Under the pieces are notes generated by a model. It saw only the letters and a program-made list of their open reading frames with translations, ran no database searches and was not told the origin of the DNA. From IMG/VR virus record IMGVR_UViG_3300029258_001409, positions 1 through 61,408 of that record: DNA of 61,408 nt, one strand, 5' to 3'. The position numbers and the translations under genes were made by a program. Shown here one piece after another: positions 1 to 6,898 of this stretch (position 1 is its first letter; each line of letters begins with the position of its first letter). This DNA is from a virus.

Positions 1-144
1 CGGTTGGTCTATGGGTATGCCCTGGTGGGCGACGGCACCCCAGGGAACATGGCGCTGCCGAAACGCATGGCCGTGACCCATGCGAGGCTCAAAGCCAGTG
101 GGACCGGGAAGAATGTCCAACTCTGGAGGCGGGAAGTTGAACCC
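1..144. repeat. Terminal direct repeat, copy 1
   Basis: The first 144 bases are identical to the last 144 bases of the window. This is what a circular genome, or a contig closed on itself, looks like when linearised at an arbitrary point. A 144-bp physical terminal repeat is also possible, but the repeat lies inside a coding sequence that reads through the junction, which favours circularity or circular permutation. Confidence 0.97.
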
Positions 145-249
145 AGGAACGGGACCTGGGAGGGGGTCTGTATTTACTATCGGCATGTTGACCCGACCAT
201 CCCGGGGTATGCCGGGTTCTCGGTTCGACGTGTGAAGTGTGGGCGCTAA
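1..249 (+). CDS. Small early protein, 3' part (starts at 61253 across the circle junction)
   Basis: The reading frame is open from base 1. Joined to the window's end, the gene starts at ATG 61253 behind the Shine-Dalgarno AGGGAGG and encodes about 86 residues beginning MVRRRLVYGYALVG. It is the first gene after the strong promoter at 61159, so it is probably an immediate-early protein. It is basic and carries no motif I recognise. A TTG at position 4 could be mistaken for its start. Confidence 0.75.
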   Translation, partial: RLVYGYALVGDGTPGNMALPKRMAVTHARLKASGTGKNVQLWRREVEPRNGTWEGVCIYYRHVDPTIPGYAGFSVRRVKCGR

Positions 250-293
250 AGTTCTTCATCTCTCATACCGATGTCTGGTGAGGAGGAAGGCGG

Positions 294-560
294 ATGGCGA
301 AAGATCGCTGGACCAAGGAGGACTGGATCGCTAGATGCGGGTACGCGACTCAGCTCCTGGCGCTTGTGGCCGGTAAGCACGAACATGAATGCCGGAGGGC
401 CGCGCGCTGTAGTGAATGTTGCGATGGTGCCTGTCGGGAGATCATGAATCTCGTGGATGACTTCCTCCGGCCTCCGAGGCATCGTCGCCACGGTCTCCCG
501 GAGCATCTTATAGCGGAAGTGCGGCGGCTTCAAGTTGACAGGGCGGAGCGGATGCCCTGA
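294..560 (+). CDS. Small Cys-rich protein (88 aa)
   Basis: The ATG follows a strong GAGGAGGAAGG site. The middle of the protein is a dense cysteine cluster (CRRAARCSECCDGAC, about residues 32-47), which could bind zinc. I do not recognise the family. It is one of a run of small cysteine-containing proteins in the early region, which often act by binding host proteins, but that role is inferred. Confidence 0.7.
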   Translation: MAKDRWTKEDWIARCGYATQLLALVAGKHEHECRRAARCSECCDGACREIMNLVDDFLRPPRHRRHGLPEHLIAEVRRLQVDRAERMP

Positions 561-577
561 CAGGAAGGAACGGCGCC

Positions 578-790
578 ATGGGGTTCATGTTCGCAGTGGG
601 AGAATGTGGGGCGTGCGGGAAACGATTCTCATTCAACCCGGACCTGGTTCCATCTGTCCGGGACAGCGAGGGGGTGAAACAGCCAATCTGTAAGGACTGC
701 ATAGACCGGGCGAACCCGGAGCGGATCAGGCGGGGACTCAATCCCATCACTCCACTTCCGGGCGCCTATGAACCTGGGGAATGCACATAG
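578..790 (+). CDS. Small zinc-ribbon protein (70 aa)
   Basis: The start has a good AGGAAGGA ribosome site. Two CxxC pairs (CGAC near residue 10 and CKDC near residue 38) form a classic zinc-ribbon layout with a 25-residue spacer. No enzymatic motif is visible. The function is unknown; a nucleic-acid or protein binding adaptor is likely. Confidence 0.7.
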   Translation: MGFMFAVGECGACGKRFSFNPDLVPSVRDSEGVKQPICKDCIDRANPERIRRGLNPITPLPGAYEPGECT

Positions 791-808
791 AGTCTGGGGG
801 CAGTTGTC

Positions 809-1186
809 ATGAGCGGAAAGCATGTTGGCGTGAAGATGCGTGGCCGCAGCGATAAATGGGTCACGCGCGTGGGTGGAGACAGAGGCGTGGATGTTGTAGG
901 GATCACTTCATGGGGGAAGATTTCTGTTTGGCTCCGGTATGTGGACGGGCGGCCCTGGGCCCAGATCCGTCTGGAGCCCGGGCCCGCAGAATCCGAGACA
1001 TCCCACCGGAAGGCTCCTGCCGTAGAGCTGTTCGATGGCCCGATTGACAGAGCGGCGCGCCAGAAGATGATTCCGGTTTCAGAGATGCACCGGCTCCTCT
1101 CGACGCTTCTTGCCCCGAATGGCGATCGTGATGTTGAGTATGTCGAGGAGCGTCTGGCGATTCTCGGGATCGGGGGTGCGTCTTGA
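809..1186 (+). CDS. Hypothetical protein (125 aa)
   Basis: The gene starts at ATG behind CTGGGGGC and ends in a TTGA overlap with the next gene. The N-terminal half is basic and beta-rich (KHVGVKMRGRSDKWVTRVGG), and the C-terminal half looks helical. I do not recognise it. Confidence 0.65.
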   Translation: MSGKHVGVKMRGRSDKWVTRVGGDRGVDVVGITSWGKISVWLRYVDGRPWAQIRLEPGPAESETSHRKAPAVELFDGPIDRAARQKMIPVSEMHRLLSTLLAPNGDRDVEYVEERLAILGIGGAS

Positions 1187-1422
1187 AAAAGCGTGTCTCC
1201 GACCGGGCGATCAAAGACAAGGCCAAGGAACACCCGGACTGGCATTGGTGCGACGCCTGGCCGGGTCGTTGCTGGTCGAATCGAGGAGAGTGGACCGGCG
1301 ATCCCGCCAAGGCCCACAAGAAACCAATCTGCCGCACATGCCTGACGCTGGGGGAGCAGGCGAAGAACATTCGGAGAATCGAGAGCATGAGTCGGGCGAA
1401 CCGAAAGAAGTGGGGGAAATAG
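1183..1422 (+). CDS. Small basic Cys protein (79 aa)
   Basis: The TTG start overlaps the previous stop (TTGA), a coupling type frequent in this genome. The protein is strongly basic. It has a tryptophan/cysteine segment (HWCDAWPGRCW) followed by CRTC, so a zinc site of two cysteine pairs is possible. The family is unknown. Confidence 0.6.
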   Translation: MKKRVSDRAIKDKAKEHPDWHWCDAWPGRCWSNRGEWTGDPAKAHKKPICRTCLTLGEQAKNIRRIESMSRANRKKWGK

Positions 1423-1493
1423 CGGACACCCTGGTCTCAATAGCAGTAGCACTGGGTGAATCACCAGATTTCTTCTTCCGGGCTGGAGGACAC

Positions 1494-2060
1494 ATGGGAA
1501 AGAAGATGGACAAACCAATGATTCGGAACCGCATGGGCAAGCCGGTTGACTTGACCGAGATCGCACTTCGCTGGTGGCGTTTCTGCGAAAAGCACCTGCT
1601 CACATGCGATCGCTCGATCAGGTGCAGGCTGGGCCGCCGATTTCAGGATTGGAGGGTAGGGCAGAATCTCCCTCCGATGCCTGACCGGGCGATAGCCCAC
1701 GGGGCCCAGGATAGACCGCCCCTGCTTACCCGAACGATGTACGACATTACGCAGAGCCTTCCCCGCGAATGGGGCGATCGGCCTCCGGTTCTTATCACGT
1801 CGCCACTGCTGGCGAAACTCAACGAACTGGAGGACCCGCCCAAGGCATTCGACGCGTTCTGTGTCCTGTTTGCCGGATGGGCGATGAGATGGGAGCAGGA
1901 CGGCGGCGGGGCGAGGCCGGGCGTGTTTAGCGCCTCTCTAGCGAGCATTGGCATCGAGGAGAACATCGCTGGACGGTTGTTCCCAGATGTGCGGTGGGAG
2001 GTCTGGCTGGCCGGAGAGACATACCCGGGAGGAGTGTGGGGCTATGGCGAGAGCAGCTAG
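1494..2060 (+). CDS. Hypothetical protein (188 aa)
   Basis: The frame is open from 1110, but the upstream part runs out of frame over the preceding genes. ATG 1494, seven bases after GGAGGA, is the best start. The protein has charged and tryptophan-rich stretches (IALRWWRFCEKH) and no recognised domain. Its last 17 bases overlap the next gene. Confidence 0.6.
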   Translation: MGKKMDKPMIRNRMGKPVDLTEIALRWWRFCEKHLLTCDRSIRCRLGRRFQDWRVGQNLPPMPDRAIAHGAQDRPPLLTRTMYDITQSLPREWGDRPPVLITSPLLAKLNELEDPPKAFDAFCVLFAGWAMRWEQDGGGARPGVFSASLASIGIEENIAGRLFPDVRWEVWLAGETYPGGVWGYGESS

Positions 2061-2259
2061 AAAAAGGGGCGGCGCCCGCATGAGGTCTGGCGGCTGGGTG
2101 CGATTCGTTTTGAACCTGCGGCCCGCCGAGTACAGGAAACTCGAATCCCTCTCGAAGGGGACGGGTGGTGAAGTTTCCATGGCGGAATTCGTCAGGCGGG
2201 CGATCCGTGGGCAGTATGCCGTCCAGAAGCGGGGCGATATGGAAGGTGGTAGAGCATGA
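2044..2259 (+). CDS. Ribbon-helix-helix DNA-binding protein (71 aa)
   Basis: ATG 2044 follows GGGAGGAG and overlaps the end of the upstream gene. Residues about 20-65 fit the ribbon-helix-helix (CopG/Arc) plan: a short beta strand (VRFVLNLRP), a first helix (AEYRKLESLSKG) and a second helix (SMAEFVRRAIRGQY). Such proteins dimerise and repress promoters, so this is a likely early regulator. The N-terminus is very basic. Confidence 0.65.
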   Translation: MARAARKRGGARMRSGGWVRFVLNLRPAEYRKLESLSKGTGGEVSMAEFVRRAIRGQYAVQKRGDMEGGRA

Positions 2260-2594
2260 CGGTCGAATCAGATCGGAATCAGGAACAGCGGGAAGAAACG
2301 CCGGATTTCGTGTCGGCAGACATGATGATCCGGTTCCATCGGGCGGAGAATGACCAGACGCCCATAGAATACGAATTCCCCTTGGACGCCGAGAGTGCCC
2401 AGACCATCTGGGATTTCCTCCAGGCGGAGCGGACGCCGTTCATGGCGCTGTTTGCATTCATGCACCATGTGGTCGAGCAGATCGTCCGTTCGGTGGATGA
2501 CGAGGACGAGGAGGACGCTGGAGGTATGTCCATCGAGGGGCACGCCCAGGAGGACCCGGAGAATCCTCTTGACTCGCCTGACCGCCAGGAATAG
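2256..2594 (+). CDS. Acidic hypothetical protein (112 aa)
   Basis: It is coupled to the ribbon-helix-helix gene by an ATGA overlap. The middle is a hydrophobic helix (FMALFAFMHHVVEQIV), followed by a run of acidic residues (VDDEDEEDAGG). The acidic tail could mimic DNA or bind the basic RHH protein, but neither is shown. It is the last gene before a terminator. Confidence 0.6.
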   Translation: MTVESDRNQEQREETPDFVSADMMIRFHRAENDQTPIEYEFPLDAESAQTIWDFLQAERTPFMALFAFMHHVVEQIVRSVDDEDEEDAGGMSIEGHAQEDPENPLDSPDRQE

Positions 2595-2647
2595 GCTTTC
2601 CACGTCTTCTGTGTAGGCAGCGCGGCGGACAGATCCAAGTGACAAGC

Positions 2648-2685
2648 GGTGCGCCTGAGAAATCGGGCGCACCGTTCACTTTTTT
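2648..2685 (+). terminator. Intrinsic terminator after the first early operon
   Basis: A perfect 8-bp stem (GGTGCGCC/GGCGCACC, 2648-2655 with 2666-2673) closes a 10-nt loop. A six-base T run follows at 2680-2685 after a 6-nt spacer. It lies between the acidic protein gene and the promoter of the Cro-like gene, where an operon boundary is expected. Confidence 0.6.
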
Positions 2686-2686
2686 C

Positions 2687-2715
2687 TTGACGTTCTGGTC
2701 GGGATTCAGTAGGGT
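2687..2715 (+). promoter_or_regulatory. Sigma70-like promoter for the Cro-like gene
   Basis: TTGACG (2687-2692) and TAGGGT (2710-2715) are separated by exactly 17 bases, directly after a terminator and 25 bases before the ATG at 2741. The -35 matches consensus at five of six positions and the -10 is moderate. Confidence 0.6.
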
Positions 2716-2740
2716 GGGATTCTGAAAGGGGGATCACTCG

Positions 2741-2977
2741 ATGCCGTTGAGTGTTCGCGCTGGAAAGGCGCTCGGGGAGCAGGTGCGAGTGGGGCGGATG
2801 CAGGCCGGGCTTGACGTGGCGACCTTCGCGAAGAAGATGGGGCGATCGCCATCATGGGTCGTCCGCATCGAGAGAAACGCATCCAGCCTAACCGTGAAAA
2901 CCCTCAAGCGCATTTCCGAGATTCAGAACCTACCGATGGAATTCTACTTTCGCCCGTTGGTTGGGAGGACCGAATAG
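2741..2977 (+). CDS. Cro/CI-type helix-turn-helix regulator (78 aa)
   Basis: Residues about 12-65 form a single XRE-family helix-turn-helix domain (VGRMQAGLDVATFAKKMG, then SPSWVVRIERN). No dimerisation or cleavage domain follows, so the size suits a Cro-like repressor rather than a CI repressor. It has its own promoter and sits alone between two structured intergenic segments, so it is probably an early transcriptional switch. No integrase accompanies it. Confidence 0.75.
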   Translation: MPLSVRAGKALGEQVRVGRMQAGLDVATFAKKMGRSPSWVVRIERNASSLTVKTLKRISEIQNLPMEFYFRPLVGRTE

Positions 2978-3004
2978 GGAGGGGAACGGTGCGAAAAATG
3001 GGGC

Positions 3005-3041
3005 GGCCCAGGCTCTCGCTTGTGAGGGTCGAACCTGGGCC
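3005..3041. repeat. Inverted repeat downstream of the Cro-like gene
   Basis: GGCCCAGG (3005-3012) and CCTGGGCC (3034-3041) are perfect complements around a 21-nt loop that contains a further CTC/GAG pairing. There is no T run after it, so it is not a standard terminator. It could be an operator or an RNA hairpin in the leader of the next gene. Confidence 0.4.
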
Positions 3042-3097
3042 AGGTCTCCGTAGAGCCTTTGCAGTTGTCGTGGTCACTGTACGAAGGGGTGGTTCAG

Positions 3098-3403
3098 TTG
3101 TCAAGCAACAAGTTGGACGAACGATCTATTCCCGCCATTCGCCTCAGACAGGCCAATGTCGATCTGGCACGACGCGGACTTGGCATCCTCACTGGCGCCC
3201 TGAAGAAGGAATCCGAGATTGCCGGACAGGACCAAGCCGCTCTCCTCAAGAGCATGAAGGGTCTCACCGGGGCCCTCTGGTCAAAACTCCGATCATACGA
3301 CGAAGGGCTGGCGCAGACGCAGCAGCTATCGCTGGGGAGCGACCAGCCGCCCAGGGGCAAACCGTCAAGGACGAAGGGGGGTGATCCTGACTCGAAGCGG
3401 TAG
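3098..3403 (+). CDS. Hypothetical helical protein (101 aa)
   Basis: TTG 3098 lies eight bases after GAAGGGG. GTG 3089 and a start at 3059 are alternatives in the same frame. The protein looks entirely helical (AIRLRQANVDLARRGLGILT, then QAALLKSMKGLTGALWSKLR) with a basic, disordered tail. I do not recognise it. Confidence 0.5.
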   Translation: MSSNKLDERSIPAIRLRQANVDLARRGLGILTGALKKESEIAGQDQAALLKSMKGLTGALWSKLRSYDEGLAQTQQLSLGSDQPPRGKPSRTKGGDPDSKR

Positions 3404-3423
3404 TGCGGTCGCAGGGACCGCAC
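3403..3423. repeat. Short perfect hairpin
   Basis: GTGCGGTC (3403-3410) and GACCGCAC (3416-3423) form an 8-bp stem with a 5-nt loop that starts in the upstream stop codon. There is no T run. It adjoins the larger inverted repeat at 3431-3492. Confidence 0.5.
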
Positions 3424-3430
3424 ACAATCA

Positions 3431-3492
3431 GGCCAGCGCACGGCATCTTTCGGGTTGGCATTCCCGAGGAGTGCTAGGGTCGTGCGCTGGCC
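3431..3492. repeat. 12-bp perfect inverted repeat with nested hairpin
   Basis: GGCCAGCGCACG (3431-3442) pairs perfectly with CGTGCGCTGGCC (3481-3492). The 38-nt interval holds a smaller stem (TCGGG 3450-3454 with CCCGA 3463-3467) and a TGCTAGGGT element (3472-3480) resembling an extended -10. It sits 26 bases before the next ATG. It may be a structured leader, an operator or a cruciform site; there is no terminator T run. Confidence 0.5.
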
Positions 3493-3517
3493 GACCATCC
3501 CAACGGTGGAGGGAATC

Positions 3518-3922
3518 ATGAAAATCAGACTTGCGTTGCCGGGAGCGTTCTTTCTGCTCGTTGTGTTTATTCTCGTTGGCCTTGCAGCTCTCAACATCAT
3601 GTATGGTGGCGTCTCCGTTGCTGTAGTGGAGGAGACCACCTGGTCGGAAGTCAAAGCGGCCTTCCGGGAAGATCCCCGGGCATTCCTCGAACAACTCCTG
3701 TCCGATTTCGAAAGCGAGGAGGACCTGGTCGCGTGGCTTGAAGAAAACGCCGACGACATGGGCGGATATATCGACGAGAAGGGCCTGGAGTGGAAATGCT
3801 TTGGAGTGAACGGCTGGGAAGTCTGCATCGTGATTCGGAGAACCCCGGCGCCGGAAATCGCCGCTGATCCGATGGATGGAATCATCTGGGAAGACTTGAT
3901 CGGGCCCAGACTGGAGAAGTGA
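3518..3922 (+). CDS. Single-pass membrane or exported protein (134 aa)
   Basis: ATG 3518 follows GGTGGAGGG. The N-terminus is a short basic start and one long hydrophobic segment (residues about 6-28, FFLLVVFILVGLAAL), with no clear signal-peptidase site. The rest is acidic and soluble (VKAAFREDPRAFLEQLLSDF). It may be a membrane-anchored early protein such as an exclusion factor, but no family is recognised. Confidence 0.6.
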   Translation: MKIRLALPGAFFLLVVFILVGLAALNIMYGGVSVAVVEETTWSEVKAAFREDPRAFLEQLLSDFESEEDLVAWLEENADDMGGYIDEKGLEWKCFGVNGWEVCIVIRRTPAPEIAADPMDGIIWEDLIGPRLEK

Positions 3923-4335
3923 TGCCGAGGGCAACCCTCGACGAGGAAAGCTGGCCCTTCTCCATGTGGAGCGGGATTCTGCATCCGAAGCATCGGGTGA
4001 TTGACCCGGCGCTTCCGGTGTTCATGACTTTCGTGGACTGGACGACGGCACAGGACGAGCGGGAGCCGAACGGTGAGCGGTTGGGCTGGGTGAAGGGGGG
4101 GAAGCCCATCAGCTACCGGGAGATTGCGGAGGCCAGGGGACTCTCTAAGAGTGCGGTCCATCGCCAGATCCAGATGCTCCTCGGAAGGAATACCGCCAAC
4201 AGGGTCTACGTTTTCCAGGTCGCAGTACCCGGAGGATTCGCCTACAAGGTCAGGAAATCGAAGAAGCTCTGGTACAGGACAAAGAACGCTTCGCTCAGTC
4301 CAGGGAGGAAGCGCCGGAAAGAGCATGGTGGATAA
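3922..4335 (+). CDS. Winged-helix DNA-binding protein, candidate replication initiator (137 aa)
   Basis: The ATG overlaps the previous stop (TGATG). The N-terminus (WSGILHPKHRVIDPALPVF) precedes a helix-turn-helix at about residues 55-85 (SYREIAEARGLSKSAVHRQI), and the C-terminus is basic. The helix-turn-helix resembles those of phage replisome organisers and plasmid initiators. Immediately downstream are DnaA-box-like sites, three 21-bp repeats and an AT-rich block, so initiation at this origin, or repression at these operators, is the likely role. Confidence 0.55.
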   Translation: MPRATLDEESWPFSMWSGILHPKHRVIDPALPVFMTFVDWTTAQDEREPNGERLGWVKGGKPISYREIAEARGLSKSAVHRQIQMLLGRNTANRVYVFQVAVPGGFAYKVRKSKKLWYRTKNASLSPGRKRRKEHGG

Positions 4336-4370
4336 CTCTGTTGGTAACCTGTGGACAGTCAGAGTAGGTG

Positions 4371-4430
4371 TCCCATTTTCGAGACGCGCTGTCCCGCTCG
4401 TGGGACGCGCTGTCCCGCTCGTGGGACGCG
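4371..4430. repeat. Three tandem 21-bp iteron-like repeats
   Basis: Copies begin at 4371, 4392 and 4413 with exact 21-base spacing. Copies two and three share TCCCGCTCGTGGGACGCG exactly, while the first is degenerate in its left half. Each contains the partly palindromic core TCCC-GCTCGT-GGGA. Seventeen bases of the unit recur in inverse orientation at 61120-61136 beside the early promoter, so one protein probably binds both places. Confidence 0.75.
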
Positions 4431-4436
4431 TATAAT
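4431..4436 (+). promoter_or_regulatory. TATAAT element abutting the 21-bp repeats
   Basis: This is a perfect -10 hexamer, but no -35 is visible because the third repeat occupies that position. Transcription would begin about six bases before the ATG at 4449, giving an almost leaderless message. That makes it either an activator-dependent promoter or the AT-rich unwinding block of an origin. Confidence 0.4.
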
Positions 4437-4448
4437 AAGGAACTTACA

Positions 4449-5276
4449 ATGAGCATTGACAGAAAGCAGGGACTCTTGCAGTCTCTACACCCCTCTGGCT
4501 TGTCCACAATCTCATGCCAAGACCTGATTCTTCAGAACATCGAACCCTCGAATATCCCTATTCCCTGCTGCTCAGTTCCCCCGACTGGCGTTGGTGCCTG
4601 GAGGATCGAAAAGCGATGGGTTGACCAGACCGCGGCGGACCAGGGTAATAGCCATGACCAACTACTCCACATGGGTTTCCGAAGGCTCCCGCTCGGTCCT
4701 GGATTGTTCACGGTGCTCCGTCATTTCAACAAACTCGTCATGTCAGATCATCTCGAACACCGACTCGAGCTCTGTGAACCATATCTTCATGCCCACGGGC
4801 GTGTGCTCTTGAATGGCCTCGGGATGGGCCTCCTGCTCGATGCCATCCTCGGCACCCGCGCCTTCGTTAGGTTCGGGACGAGCATCCTGGTCACAGAGAT
4901 CGCCCCGGAAGTGATCCAGATGGTTGCAGAGCCTCTACTGGTGAAGCACTTTGGATCATTCAGGCGCCGCTACAGAACCGAGGGCCCTTCCGTGTATGCC
5001 GAGAAGTTCGGACTGCGGGCTGAAGTGATCTGCACCGACGCGACGAAGATCCCGATTCTCGGCCACTTCGACATGATCTGGCATGACATCTGGACGGACT
5101 ACCGCCCAGAGAACTTCGATGAGATGAGGATGATGCTCCGGCGCTGGCGCCACAAGGTCAGCGGCTTCCACGGTTGCTGGGGATACGAGACCCACCGGAG
5201 CCTGAGAAGGCGCTGGGGTAAGACATGGCAGAGGAGACCGGAATGGCCGAAGAAATCGCCCAAGTTGTCGGGATAG
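4449..5276 (+). CDS. SAM-dependent methyltransferase-like protein (275 aa)
   Basis: A class I methyltransferase fold is suggested by a glycine-rich motif I (LLNGLGMGLLLD, residues 120-131), a following strand with an acidic end (ILVTEIAPEVIQ) and motif IV-like IWHDIWTDY. The layout is closest to spermidine-synthase-like methyltransferases and lacks the (N/D)PPY motif of amino-DNA methylases, so the substrate is unknown. The extreme C-terminus, rich in R, K and W, overlaps the resolvase gene by 52 bases. It lies directly after the repeat region. Confidence 0.55.
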   Translation: MSIDRKQGLLQSLHPSGLSTISCQDLILQNIEPSNIPIPCCSVPPTGVGAWRIEKRWVDQTAADQGNSHDQLLHMGFRRLPLGPGLFTVLRHFNKLVMSDHLEHRLELCEPYLHAHGRVLLNGLGMGLLLDAILGTRAFVRFGTSILVTEIAPEVIQMVAEPLLVKHFGSFRRRYRTEGPSVYAEKFGLRAEVICTDATKIPILGHFDMIWHDIWTDYRPENFDEMRMMLRRWRHKVSGFHGCWGYETHRSLRRRWGKTWQRRPEWPKKSPKLSG

Positions 5277-5932
5277 ATCCGTCGAGCCGCCCTGGCTTCG
5301 TGAGACTGGCCGCTGAGGATCGTATCGTAGCTGCCGTCGTGGGGCAGAATCCCGGGAATTGGGGAAAGGACAAGCTCCGCAAGAATGATCCTCCTCGGGA
5401 CCGGCTTGATCGTCCCAACGGAATCGCCTGGTTGTTCGAGGAGATCGACGACCTGGTGGGCTACGGGGGCGATCTGTACATGGGCGAGTTTGAGCCGGAG
5501 CATGGCTTCAAGGCCGGGCTTGTTCTTATCGAAGACTGGACACCCTGGTCTGGCTCGGGGAAGTCGCATCTGAGCCCAAGCCAGATTGCCGTAGTCGAGG
5601 CCCTGGCGGCTTACCTTCGGTATCGGAACTTTCGAATCCGCCTTGTCAATCCCGCTCGTGTGAAGGCCGCTTTCAACGTGCGCCCCGGCATGAGCGATCC
5701 GAAGGGCCGGGTGCGGTCGATACTGAGGCGGACGACCAATATCGGGAAGTTCCTTGATCCATTGACTTACAAGTGGGAGAGAGAGGCCATTGGCGATGCT
5801 GCTGCGGTGGCGATCGCCGGATGGAGAGACTACAAGAGAGACCTATTCGTCGAGGAAGCGGTCCAGAGAGAGGAGAGGCGCCGTGGGAATCGGAGAAGAC
5901 CCGGAAGAGCTCGCAGAAGATCGAAGGCTTGA
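5225..5932 (+). CDS. RuvC-like Holliday junction resolvase (235 aa)
   Basis: The protein starts with the RuvC strand and first catalytic aspartate (VVGIDPSSRPGFVRL, D18). A glutamate follows a hydrophobic strand (LVLIED, E103) and the C-terminal metal ligand sits in GDAAAVAIAGW (D191), matching the RuvC order D-E-D. The tail is very basic (RRRGNRRRPGRARRRSKA), suiting DNA binding. Phage RuvC-like enzymes clear branched DNA before packaging. ATG 5243 is an alternative start. Confidence 0.6.
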   Translation: MAEETGMAEEIAQVVGIDPSSRPGFVRLAAEDRIVAAVVGQNPGNWGKDKLRKNDPPRDRLDRPNGIAWLFEEIDDLVGYGGDLYMGEFEPEHGFKAGLVLIEDWTPWSGSGKSHLSPSQIAVVEALAAYLRYRNFRIRLVNPARVKAAFNVRPGMSDPKGRVRSILRRTTNIGKFLDPLTYKWEREAIGDAAAVAIAGWRDYKRDLFVEEAVQREERRRGNRRRPGRARRRSKA

Positions 5933-6395
5933 GCAGGAGCAGTGGAGGAGGGACTTTGCCGAGACCCTGGAGGCCCTCGCGGGGCAACTGAAGCGCCTGG
6001 CATCCCGCGATAGCTGCCATTCTCTGCCGGATCACTGTCACATCAACCTGACAATGCCGATTCGCAGAGATCAGTTGGAACCTCTCCTGCTTGCGCTTTC
6101 CGTTTCTGGTGTTGGCGATGAGGCCGACATCCCCGAGATTGGAGATTTCATTTTCCCGGATGATGCTGGATGGCCGTTCCGTGTGAAATTCTACCGTGGC
6201 GAGATGCGCTATTGGCTCCATACTCTCGTCTCTGCGCCAGGATCTAAGACGGGGCAGATCTGGCGGCGCTTTCACCCGCTGGATCTGGACCACTGGCGGC
6301 ATCTATTGAAGAAGGCCCTTCCCAAGAGCAAGGCAGCAGAGCACATGGTCCATGATATTGAGAGGGCGCCGATCATTCCGGGGGTGGGGAGCTGA
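5883..6395 (+). CDS. Hypothetical protein (170 aa)
   Basis: GTG 5883 behind GGAGAGGC is preferred over the upstream in-frame ATGs, which lie inside the resolvase gene. A helical, charged N-terminus (ELAEDRRLEQEQWRRDFAET) precedes a mixed domain with FRVKFYRGEMRYWLH. No family is recognised. It ends in a TGATG overlap with the next gene. Confidence 0.55.
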   Translation: MGIGEDPEELAEDRRLEQEQWRRDFAETLEALAGQLKRLASRDSCHSLPDHCHINLTMPIRRDQLEPLLLALSVSGVGDEADIPEIGDFIFPDDAGWPFRVKFYRGEMRYWLHTLVSAPGSKTGQIWRRFHPLDLDHWRHLLKKALPKSKAAEHMVHDIERAPIIPGVGS

Positions 6396-6604
6396 TGCCA
6401 AGGACGACGTATCTCGCGAAGACCTTCACAGCGGGGTGTTTCATCTGCCATGGCGGGGATGCTGCCTGGCATTCGGCAAACGCCCAGGCCCTGGCCGCCA
6501 GACACCACGATCTAACGGGCCATGAGACCTGGTGTAACATCGTGTTGCAATGGACCTATGGGGAGCATGGTGATGGAGAGCCGACAGAGGACAAGACGGA
6601 GTGA
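6395..6604 (+). CDS. Small zinc-finger-like protein (69 aa)
   Basis: The ATG overlaps the previous stop. A C2H2-like arrangement is visible: CFIC at about residues 15-18, then HH and a further His and Cys within 30 residues (ARHHDLTGHETWC). It is probably a zinc-binding protein of unknown role. Confidence 0.55.
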   Translation: MPRTTYLAKTFTAGCFICHGGDAAWHSANAQALAARHHDLTGHETWCNIVLQWTYGEHGDGEPTEDKTE

Positions 6605-6896
6605 CCCGGAGACTTCCCGGGAAGCCGCAGACCACATGGAGCGCACCGGGAAGGCGAAGACCCACAAGATGATGTGCCTGGCAGTGGTCCAGGAAAAGCC
6701 CGGATTGACGGCGGCTGAGATCGCCGTGGAGGCCGGGTTGGAGCGCCATGAGGCGAGCCGGCGGCTCCCGAATCTGCGCGACGAGGACCATTCTGTCTAC
6801 AACGGTGCGGCCCGAGAATGCACCGTGGTGGGGAACCGTTCCATGACGTGGTATCCCTGCCTTGCCGGGCAGGGAAAATTGGCGCTCGGGAGGTAG
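6567..6896 (+). CDS. Winged-helix protein (109 aa)
   Basis: ATG 6567 or 6573 is likely; the frame extends upstream into the previous gene. The N-terminus SDPETSREAADHM is typical of small phage winged-helix proteins. A helix-turn-helix follows (LTAAEIAVEAGLERHEASRR) with a beta wing ending in MTWYP. It is likely a DNA-binding regulator or accessory replication factor. Confidence 0.55.
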   Translation: MVMESRQRTRRSDPETSREAADHMERTGKAKTHKMMCLAVVQEKPGLTAAEIAVEAGLERHEASRRLPNLRDEDHSVYNGAARECTVVGNRSMTWYPCLAGQGKLALGR

Positions 6897-6898
6897 TG

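Larger units (their letters stand above)
4327..4440. other. Candidate replication origin or operator region
   Basis: The segment holds GGTGGATAA (4327-4335, eight of nine matches to the reverse DnaA box), TGTGGACAG (4350-4358, seven of nine), three tandem 21-bp repeats (4371-4430) and the AT-rich TATAATAAGG (4431-4440). A further TTGTCCACA lies at 4500-4508. Iterons, DnaA boxes and an AT-rich block beside an HTH gene is a common origin layout. An autoregulated promoter is the alternative. Confidence 0.45.

Noticed and set aside
3005-3045. tRNA-like T-arm (GGGTCGAACCT) in the gap after the Cro-like gene
   Set aside because: No acceptor stem, D-arm or anticodon arm can be built around it. It is only an inverted repeat.
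3094-4326. Long minus-strand open frame (410 aa)
   Set aside because: It lies antisense to three well-supported genes, contains Pro/Ser/Arg-rich nonsense-like sequence and has no ribosome site. High GC makes such shadows common.
4431-4436. TATAAT taken as a simple constitutive promoter for the methyltransferase gene
   Set aside because: No -35 is present, and the start point would leave only about six bases of leader. It was kept only as an ambiguous element.
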